This document shows, one piece after another, positions 1 through 5,980 of a stretch of 5,980 nt of DNA. The first letter of the stretch is position 1. Every line of letters begins with the position of its first letter. The notes under the pieces were generated by a model. That model was not told the DNA's origin. It worked only from the letters and a program-made list of their open reading frames with translations, and ran no database searches. The DNA is from JBAZCO01 sp041654915. Its GTDB lineage: Bacteria > Bacillota > Clostridia > Christensenellales > DTU072. The stretch spans positions 1 to 5,980 of the forward strand of contig JBAZCO010000101.1 in NCBI GenBank assembly GCA_041654915.1. Direction: 5' to 3'. The translations under genes and the position numbers were made by a program.

Positions 1-2
1 TC

Positions 3-122
3 GCTCTCGTCTTTAAGCTCGCCGTTGTATGTGACGGTGTCTTTTTTATGCAGTCTTACAAAAATATTAAAGTACTCTGTTTCGTTAAGAATATTATGTT
101 CTATAAGGCTGCTGATTGGTGC
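3..122 (-). other. Start of a further domain after the spacer (residues 1953-1992), cut by window edge
   Basis: Forty residues follow the acidic spacer. They include a Leu/Ile-rich stretch (ISSLIEHNIL), an Asn-Glu-Thr turn, a hydrophobic strand (EYFNIFVRL) and DTVTYNGELKD. The last part, V-T-Y-N-G, is a strand-and-turn motif common in Ig-like and MBG-type repeats, so another beta repeat may begin here. The protein clearly continues beyond the window, and any wall anchor must lie further downstream. Too little is present to name a family. Confidence 0.5.
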
Positions 123-3100
123 GCCCTCTTCGTCGCCGGGGTCGCCGGGGTCACCGGGGTCGTCGCCTTCCTCGTCATCATCTTCTTCTACTTCGGGCAT
201 CAGATACTCATCGCCAATATAACGATTTATCGAAAAGCTGCGGCTGTACTTAACATATACAACACCATTCTCATCCGCACTCATTGGATAGGATGAACCG
301 CTCTCATCATAGACTAAATACTCATTATCTAGGGTAAGTATATTTATTTGCCCATTTTCCATAATCGTCTTTACCGTCAATGTTTCGGGCGCATCTCCCT
401 CTAGAAGTATGAGGTCGCCGTTGGGAAGTAGTGCGCTAGCTTTTAGGTAGATATTCAAGTCCATCTCTTGGTAGATTAAATTATAGTTTGCAGGGTCATT
501 GCCGCTTTGCCCGGGGTTGTCATAGTACATAAAGTTAAGCCCGCTAACCGAGTATTTAAGCCCCTCGCCTATATTGCCAGTAGTAGTAATATTATGTTCG
601 TACAATGCGGTATATTCAAAGTAGTTGTCGTCATTGTAGCTATATTTAGAGAACAAGTTATCCGCTGTATCTTCGTAAGCAAACCCTACAAAGTGGAAGT
701 TGTTCTTCCAATATTGCCCTCTTAATATTTCTATGAGGGAAATATATTCTTCCTCGTATGTCTGCCCTGTTTCGGGGTCCTCAATCGTAGCTATATCATA
801 GTGATACTGTGTGCGATATGGACCTACATAAGCATTGCCAAGTAGCGGGTCATATACGGTGTTAATTGTAAGAGGTGTGCCTATTGGCAAGTCCTCGTCA
901 ATATCTATTAGGGATACATAGAGGTTTTTAGGCGTGACGCTGTAAGGCACGCTTGCTATCCTCAAGGTATAATTGGCAAGTTCGGTGTAGGCAAGCACAT
1001 TACTTTCACCAAATGCAACGGTGTCACGCACTTCTTTTTGGAAGTCAAAAACAGGATAGACACTGTGGCTCTCGTCGTTTTTGAAACCCTCGTATATAAC
1101 TTGATATTGCGGGTCACTGCCGTATTCGGCTGTTAGAGAGCCATTTAGCCCTGTGCCTACCAGCCGCATGGTGAGTTCTGCCCTGTTTACCCTCACTCTA
1201 TAATACTTGTCATCTACATCAAATACATAGTTGGTAAATTGGTCTGCATCGTCGGGATGCACATAGAAAGACACCTCGTATTCATCAAAGGAAACGGGGG
1301 TAAGCAGGTTGAAAGCGGGACTGTTGGGGTTGGTTGGCAGGGGTTGCGCAAAGTTTGCGCCTAGCACAGCAACATCTTCCCCGTACTCAAAACCGATATA
1401 GTTAAGTGTTATGGGAGTGCCGTAATTTCTGTCTAACACACCAAGCGTGCTTGCTATTTCCAGCGCCTTTTTGTTAATAGTAATTTTTCCGGGAACTACG
1501 GTGCTTACCAATACACCGCCCACTTCTCTTTCAAAAGTATAGTTAGCCGCAAGGAATCCAGATGCCTCTATTGAATAAGTGCCTGCATCGGGGCGGGATA
1601 ACGGGTCAATAATATTTAGCCCGTTAACCATAGCTGTAAACACTGCTGGCTGGTCGTTTATTACATCTCGTGTATCTACGGGCATACCCGGCTGAGGAGC
1701 AACTAAGCCCTCTACATCCCAATACTTAAGCCTGTTTATGCCAACGCTGTCGCCGTAATAAATAATTTTTTCCTCGGCAACGGGGTGCGGGTCATTTGCC
1801 GTACCTATGTGTTCATTTAACTTAATAGTAAGGACTGCTTTGGTGACAACAAATTTATTTGCCGCCACATTTATAAAGTAGTTGACATTATCACTCATTT
1901 CACCGTCGGCAATGATATCAAATTCGCCCACACGATACGGGCTAGTTCTAAAGTCTACTACAAGCTTGCCCAAAATATTTATTCTTGGGTCGTCAGGTGC
2001 GATTTGTGTGTCGTTGTGCCAAATAGTGTAGGGGACAGAGTCGGGAACAACCTCGCCATAGGTAGATATAACGGTGTCCGTTCTCAAAGTGATTTCCCAA
2101 ATGGTAATATAATAATAACAGTCGGTTACTTGAGCATTGAGGAAAGTATAACTACGGTTGTAGTCGTTATAAATCATAGTAATTTTATAACTTCCCACAT
2201 CAATATTATTAGCATCCGCTCCCTCAATGCGGAACGCTATATAACTTCTTTCCGAATCGGTGGCATTATACAGAGCATCGACAAGCGCTGTGGCAATTCT
2301 AAACTTTGCTTGTGCATCGGGAATATTGTAGTCGGCGTGGTCGAAGTACTCAAGTACTTCCTTTAGCCTGCCTATTACTGAGTCTGTACCCGTTGTATCG
2401 GTGGTTTTGCCGATTGTGTTTAGGATAGTGGTATAGTTTGACGGGGTAATATATTGCTCGCTTTGCGGGTCTAGGTACTTATTTCTCAACACGCTTGCAG
2501 CGGAAAGAGCGTCCTCTATCCTGCCTTTAGATACCGCCTTGTTTTGGAAGTTGATATTGAGCAAGTTGCGGAAGATTAATACTTCTTGCGCAAGATAGTC
2601 AAACCACGCTTGCATTGCATCTATTTCGGCTGGGTCGCTAAAGCTCTTAACATTGGGCTGAATCCCCGCCATACCCGTATAGGTTATGTTTTCTTGCCTG
2701 AATGATATTGGCGTGCCGTCATAAACTTTGGTGAGCGCATCAGCGTTGAGCGCCACATTGACAGCCCTCTTGGTGATTGTATAGGTATAAATTCTGCCGC
2801 CTAGGGTTTCGACAATATGGTTTCTGTCACTACAAAATATGGATATTTCGTATATACCTACTTCGGTATTGCTCCTAGTTTGGTCGGAGCGGGTAAACTC
2901 AAACGATATCGTGTTAAAGTCCAAGCTTGTTTGCATATCCTCTATGTGGAACATACTGCTATCGATGCTAGGTCCTGTATTGTCATATTGTTTGGTGAGC
3001 ATCATTTCCGTCATTGTCACAGCCACACGGCGGGGGAGAATTTTAAACTTGTACTCCTTTTGCATCCGCACGGTGAAGTTGTTGTTTGTGGGCTGTTCGG

Positions 3101-5978
3101 CGGTGATATCGTAGCTGATTATCTCTTGGAAATCCGAAGTGTAGCGCACATTTTGCGGCGAAATGTTAACTTCGTCGGGGTGTATTGGGTCAACTACTCG
3201 TACATTTATCAATATGGGTATTTGAGTAAGGGCATTATGCACTACATAATGCTCGTTTTCAAACAAGATTACCGACATATTGTCGTAAATCGCCTCATAG
3301 GTGATGCCGTCGTCATCTGCTTGCACATCGTTTGCGGTAAGCACTTCTATAACAAGCTCCCGCTTGAGAATTGTAAATGATGTTTCTACCCGTGCCGCCT
3401 CGCTAAGCACATAGTTGGGGTCGGACAGCCGCACAGGAGATACCGCATAGTCTGCCGCATTTAGCGCATTAACAGCGGTAAGCGTGACTTCTACGGTATC
3501 CTTGAGTTCCCGATTGTTGTCGTCGGTACGAATTGAACCGTCGGCATTGTATTGATATTGAATATCACTATCATTAACAACTGCATAAAAAGTATATGCC
3601 GTGCCCCTATATTCTTGCATATCGGGCAGGTCGACATAGGAAATATTCACTTCTCTTGGTGTGATTGTATAGTAATATTCACTCCCCTCTGGGAACTGCA
3701 CACGGTAGTTGGGATTGTTGTTGGCAACCGATATGAAGTAGTCGCCTATATTGCGGCTAGGATTCTCAAATGCCAACGAAATGGATGCGGGATTTAGGTA
3801 GTTATGAGTGTAATCCTCGTACTCTCCGTTGGTTAAGTGGGTGACTCGGTAAGAGCTCAATGAGGGGGTTTTACCGTCATATATTTTAGAAAGGTTCTCC
3901 TCCTCAATTAATATATAGATATCTTTTTGAGCGATAACAAAGTCTGCCCTATTATATGTGATTGCGTAGTTGGGATTTAAGGATATAAGGTTGCTTATCT
4001 CTATTGCATAGCGCCCGACAAACTCCCCTGCCTGCCGTTGGAGCGAACCTTGCAGCTCATCAAGATTACCAAAAATATCTGTTAGCAAACCGCTTTCGGG
4101 AACACCCTGAACGGCAGATGCTACATAAGCAAACTCTTGAGGGTCGCTTTCGCCATAGAGCTTGCTAGCAGATGAAATTGTTAGATTTAAGGGTCGAGGC
4201 AGTATTTGCAATATACCGCTAATATATATGATGTTATAGTTGCCAAAAATATCTTCTCTGCCGTCCAAATATTCTTCCGAATAAGGAGTAATAACAGGAA
4301 CGATATTGTAATGCCCTATTGGGGAAAGGGTTTCTGCCAAGGTGAAAAAGCCTCTATTTCCTAGCTTTTGCTGCCTGTCTGTGCTGAATGCAAATGCGCC
4401 CTCGGAGTCTAAGCAAGTTTCGTCACTAAAATATTCCAATATAAAGTCAGGGTTTTCTGTGCCAAAAATCTTAGTGTAGCTCTCCGCTTTAATATAGATA
4501 TTGCGTTTAACAATGGTGAGATACTTATTGCCCTCTATTCCAGGATTGTAAATTATGCGGTAGTTGGCATTGCCTAGGTTTCCTGTGTGGATAAGGTATT
4601 TGCCTACGCTATTGCTTTCGCCGTCCTTCATTAGCGTACCCGTTAATAAATCGTCACCAAAAAGACCGCTGTCTTGAATATATCCGCCCATTCCGTCGGG
4701 TACTTTGCCCGTGGTATAGGTATAGTTTATTGAAGTTGTGCCGTATGTTACCGTGATATCGTTAGAGTAAACTGCAACTTCTCTTCTCTCTACAATAAAT
4801 GTGCTGGACAAATATTGAATGTCGTAGTTGCCGCTTTCGATAGCGGAAATCTCCACAAAGTAGTTGCCGGCAGAAGATTGGGTGTTGATTGAAATTACAG
4901 TACCGGTGCTACTCTTAGTGACAATGCGTATATAGTGAATGGGGGTATCCAAATAATAGCAAAGTCCGCCGTGGTTGATTTCTTGATTTGCAAAGTAAGG
5001 TGAGAAAAAGTCCTCATCAAAGGCAAAGGGAGCGGCGGTAAGGCTAAGTAACCCCGCAGAATCTGTGCCATAGGCAACAATATTGTATACAGGATTAGCT
5101 GTGCCGTAAACCTTGGTTACATCCTCGAGTTCTACAAAAATTTTCTTTTTGCGAATCGTTATTATCCTAGTTTCGTTCTCCGATGTAACAAAGCTATTAT
5201 GCACTCTATCGTTGTAGCTCGCCGCATCGTAGGATATAACAATTAGATATTCACCCACCTCACGAGGGATTGCTGTATAATCTCTAAAGGGGTCTCTTGG
5301 GGAAAGTCTTTCCTCGTAGGGAACATACTCAATGGTCACCTTTGAGTAGTCGTTGGGGTGAGCAAGTGTGAGCGCTCTTTGGGTATCCTCAAATGAGTTA
5401 TAACCAGTGACGGTGAACTGAGGTGCGTTATCCTCGTTGAGCGCCCCGTAAACAAACTCATATATATTATTACTGTTAAAATTAACAGCGGCATACCGTC
5501 TGTCTTGCATAATGATATCAAAATCTGTTTCAAAAACGGTATTATTCCAAATATAATTTACATAAATCGTTTGCAGTTTGGAGATGCCGCCAAACTCTGA
5601 GTTGTCAAAGCGTATCGCATTGATATTGAAAGAACTTCCCGCCATATTTACGGTAGCGTTTTTAAGCTCCAAAACTTCGGTTGTGTTGTTGTTATAGAAA
5701 ATTAATACCGTTCCGCCCGCAAGGTCTAGGGGGTCGCCCTCTAGATATTTAATTTTGGGGAGGTCTTTCATACCGATACCCATAAGCTGCTTGGGCAAGA
5801 CATTAACCGATATTGTATTTTCACGGGTGATGCCGTTGTAGGTGTATCTAATATTTACCGCTCTCCAACCCAGCGTGGTGTCCTCTCTATTATAGCCAAG
5901 CGGATTGGTGACAGGGTCGTAAGCTATGTATTCTTTTAGGAGCGGCACAACATTTTCGGACAGACCGTAATCGAAAAC
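3..5978 (-). CDS. Giant repetitive surface protein, Big_3 plus MBG/YDG repeats (internal fragment, both ends missing)
   Basis: One frame stays open across the whole window: 1,992 codons, no stop, no frameshift. The translation is coherent throughout, with regularly spaced beta-repeat motifs, which random open frame would not give. Domain order: Big_3-like (1-65), Big_3-like (66-154), fifteen MBG/YDG-like units (155-1845) with a helical insert in unit 10, a beta-rich segment (1846-1928), an acidic GDP spacer (1929-1952), and the start of another domain. Only four Cys occur (340, 522, 1049, 1287), as is usual for exported Gram-positive proteins; the seven Trp are all TGG. No catalytic motif or transmembrane segment is visible. 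Signal peptide and wall anchor, if present, lie outside the window. By family knowledge such arrays form rigid stalks of adhesins or cell-wall proteins; binding partner and function cannot be inferred. Reading frame is certain; the surface role is inference. Confidence 0.94.
123..194 (-). other. Acidic Gly-Asp-Pro interdomain spacer (residues 1929-1952)
   Basis: The 24 residues from 1929 to 1952 are almost entirely Glu, Asp, Gly and Pro, with no Lys or Arg. The core is three consecutive P-G-D triplets (1941-1949) flanked by Glu/Asp runs. On the DNA this core is a 9-bp tandem repeat (gtcgccggg twice, then gtcaccggg, at 132-158), GC-rich compared with its surroundings. Such low-complexity acidic stretches usually act as extended flexible linkers between folded domains. 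Triplet number could vary between strains by slippage in whole codons. Calcium binding is possible from charge alone but unproven. Confidence 0.85.
195..443 (-). other. Beta-rich post-array segment (residues 1846-1928), family not recognised
   Basis: This segment lies between the repeat array and an acidic spacer. It lacks the K-R starter strand and the YG/YD motif. Visible features are a Leu-rich stretch with an Asn-Gly turn (LLPNGDLILLEGD), short strands (LTVKTIM, INILTLDNEYLVY), a Ser/Gly turn and VVYVKYSRSF. The alternation suggests a small beta domain that ends the array. I recognise no family or active-site residues. A remote Ig-like fold is possible. Confidence 0.45.
444..944 (-). repeat. 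Last array unit 15, divergent, enlarged and Tyr-rich (residues 1679-1845)
   Basis: It opens with the standard starter strand YSVTPKNL (1679-1686), and VYDP (1708-1711) takes the Y-D position. After that the segment departs from the pattern. It is about 165 residues instead of 85-120, and 19 of the 128 residues from 1709 to 1836 are Tyr. Acidic clusters (EDPETG, YEEEY, YNDDNYFEY) are interspersed. A normal-looking ending appears at DPANYNLIY (1828-1836), followed by a strand (MDLNIYLKA). It may be one enlarged unit or a YDG-like unit carrying an inserted beta element; I cannot decide which. As the array's last unit it could be a capping or specialised module, which is inference. Confidence 0.6.
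945..2114 (-). repeat. MBG-like (YGX type) repeat units 11-14 (residues 1289-1678)
   Basis: Units start at residues 1289, 1376, 1499 and 1595 (lengths 87, 123, 96, 84). The Tyr motif returns to YG: TYGE (1306-1309), YYGD (1407-1410), NYGT (1518-1521), EYGS (1618-1621). Starter strands are YYITIWEI, FVVTKAVL, ITINKKAL and VRVNRAEL. Unit 11 has lost the usual Lys-Arg pair, replaced by Ile-Trp. Unit 12 carries about a dozen extra residues before its YG motif. Closing signatures include VGEF (1350-1353) with NVNY (1364-1367), DAGTYSIEA (1464-1472) with AANY (1477-1480), and ELANYTLRI in unit 14 (1666-1674). The units are too divergent to be recent copies. Confidence 0.78.
2115..3941 (-). repeat. 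YDG-like repeat units 6-10 (residues 680-1288), unit 10 interrupted
   Basis: Units start at residues 680, 770, 868, 978 and 1066. Starter strands are FVIAQKDI, YTITPREV, FTILKREL, FKILPRRV and YTITKRAV. The Tyr motif is now mostly Y-D: IYDG (699-702), IYDN (897-900), QYDN (997-1000), VYDG (1085-1088). Unit 7 has EYRG (789-792), a departure from both types. Closing signatures include IGDY (744-747) with NPNY (755-758), DPNY (853-856), VGIY (1040-1043) and VGSY near 1261-1264. Units 6-9 are 88-110 residues long; unit 10 is 223 because of a helical insert. The KVYDGTP form in unit 10 is the hallmark of the YDG family. The block is adjacent to YG-type units on both sides, which suggests the two types alternate in blocks. 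Confidence 0.8.
2247..2639 (-). other. Helical insertion inside YDG-like unit 10 (residues 1114-1244)
   Basis: The beta pattern stops after NVKSF (1109-1113). About 131 residues of helix-like composition follow (Ala, Leu, Glu, Lys, Gln rich), then the beta pattern resumes at YIAFRIEG (1246-1253) with VGSYKITM. Likely amphipathic helices: 1116-1140 (around MQAWFDYLAQEV), 1152-1168 (around IEDALSAASVLRNKYL), 1199-1213 (around IGRLKEVLEYF) and 1222-1240 (around AKFRIATALVDALYNA). Removing it gives unit 10 a length of 92, matching its neighbours (88 and 87). The helices recall small helical modules of surface proteins such as FIVAR, but I do not see a clear match. No catalytic or metal-binding pattern was seen. 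Boundaries are approximate to a few residues. Confidence 0.7.
3942..5516 (-). repeat. MBG-like (YGX type) repeat units 1-5 (residues 155-679)
   Basis: Five consecutive beta units start at residues 155, 273, 394, 487 and 590 (lengths 118, 121, 93, 103, 90). Starter strands include TIRKKKI (274-280), FIVERREV (394-401), LTIVKRNI (487-494) and LQILPRPL (590-597). The Y/F-G motif follows: VYG (176-178), VYGT (290-293), TYGT (411-414), IFGT (504-507), LYGE (607-610). Units 2 and 4 share the fuller form T-K-[VI]-[YF]-G-T-x-N-P. Closing motifs include AGNY (370-373), VGKY (458-461), IGHY (554-557) and VGRY (654-657), each followed by NY plus a strand such as YAITY (671-675). Unit 1 is the least certain: its starter strand is poorly conserved. 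Similarity is at protein level; no long DNA identity between units was noticed. Confidence 0.82.
5517..5783 (-). other. Ig-like domain, Big_3-like (residues 66-154)
   Basis: The segment opens with LPKIKYLEGDPLDLAGG (73-89), matching the Big_3 hallmark: a Pro-Lys strand, a Tyr-x-x-Gly-[DE] turn, then Leu-Asp-Leu-x-Gly-Gly. A hydrophobic strand with an Asn/Thr-rich turn follows (VLIFYNNNTTEVLEL, 91-105). It closes with a Y-V-N-Y strand (139-142) and a final strand near 148-156. The length of about 90 residues is usual for the family. It sits just before the MBG/YDG-like array. Big_3 domains are structural or binding modules of Gram-positive surface proteins; no specific ligand can be read from the sequence. 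Confidence 0.75.
5784..5978 (-). other. Truncated Ig-like domain, Big_3-like C-terminal half (residues 1-65)
   Basis: Residues 38-60 contain a Trp-Arg-Ala-Val lead-in followed by alternating hydrophobic strands (VNIRYTYNG, then NTISVNV). This resembles the last two strands of Big_3 domains, where a Gly-rich turn precedes a V-x-V-x-Y-x-x-G strand and a final hydrophobic strand. The domain is cut by the window edge, so its first strands are not seen. It runs straight into a clearer Big_3-like domain. The family call rests on motif recollection, not on a profile search. Confidence 0.55.
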
Positions 5979-5980
5979 CA

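Noticed and set aside
123..194. Collagen-like domain
   Set aside because: Gly appears every third residue for only a few triplets and the flanks are Glu/Asp runs, so a collagen triple helix is unlikely; a linker is the simpler reading.
25..296. Two overlapping plus-strand frames, one with a Ser/Gly/Pro-rich run
   Set aside because: The low-complexity run is the antisense image of the acidic GDP spacer, not an independent protein.
2343..2360. Perfect 8-bp inverted repeat with a 2-base gap (gaagtact / agtacttc)
   Set aside because: It lies inside the helical insert coding sequence (around KEVLEYF), has no T-tract, and is short enough to arise by chance. Not a supportable terminator or operator.
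2004..2366. Plus-strand open frame of 120 codons
   Set aside because: It is antisense to units 10-11 of the large gene, and its Val/Ile/Asn-rich translation mirrors the codon composition of the opposite strand. No motif was recognised.
3232..3252. 8-bp inverted repeat with a 5-base loop (gcattatg / cataatgc)
   Set aside because: It sits inside unit 8 coding sequence and is explained by repeated His/Asn codons around HYVVHNA. No regulatory context.
2817..3380. Plus-strand open frame of 187 codons
   Set aside because: It lies wholly antisense to coherent repeat coding sequence. Its protein has no recognisable domain, and I see no supporting ribosome binding site or operon context.
4895..5533. 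Two short minus-strand frames (61 and 65 codons) in another frame
   Set aside because: Both are out of frame with, and fully inside, the large gene. Their sequences show no domain or motif.

Overview
The window is a single, uninterrupted piece of one very large protein-coding gene on the minus strand. Reading codons from 5978 down to 3 gives 1,992 sense codons with no stop. I translated this frame codon by codon. Neither the start nor the stop codon lies in the window, so the full protein is longer than 1,992 residues. Residue numbers below count from the first whole codon seen (residue n lies at positions 5979-3n to 5981-3n).

The product looks like a repetitive all-beta surface protein (adhesin or cell-wall type). 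In reading order (right to left on the + strand) it has two Ig-like segments resembling the Big_3 family (residues 1-154). Then comes an array of 15 divergent units resembling the MBG (YGX type) and YDG repeat families (155-1845), then a beta-rich post-array segment (1846-1928). It ends with an acidic Gly-Asp-Pro spacer (1929-1952) and the start of another domain (1953-1992). Each unit opens with a strand like [F/Y]-T-I-x-K-R-x-[I/L/V], has a Y-G-x or Y-D-x motif usually 17-19 residues later, and most close with G-x-Y and N-Y-x-I signatures. Units 1-5 and 11-14 are YG type. Units 6-10 are mainly YD type (unit 7 is YR), and unit 15 is YD. Unit 10 is interrupted by about 131 residues of predicted helix, the most unusual feature here.

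The organism is probably a Gram-positive, Clostridia-like bacterium, perhaps from a host-associated community. This rests on domain families often seen in Firmicutes surface proteins, moderate base composition by eye, and only four cysteines in 1,992 residues. All seven tryptophans are TGG and there is no in-frame TGA, which fits the standard bacterial code. The taxonomic call is weak.

I see no second gene, RNA gene, mobile element, CRISPR array, promoter, ribosome binding site or terminator. Plus-strand open frames are antisense to this gene and look like by-products of its codon composition.
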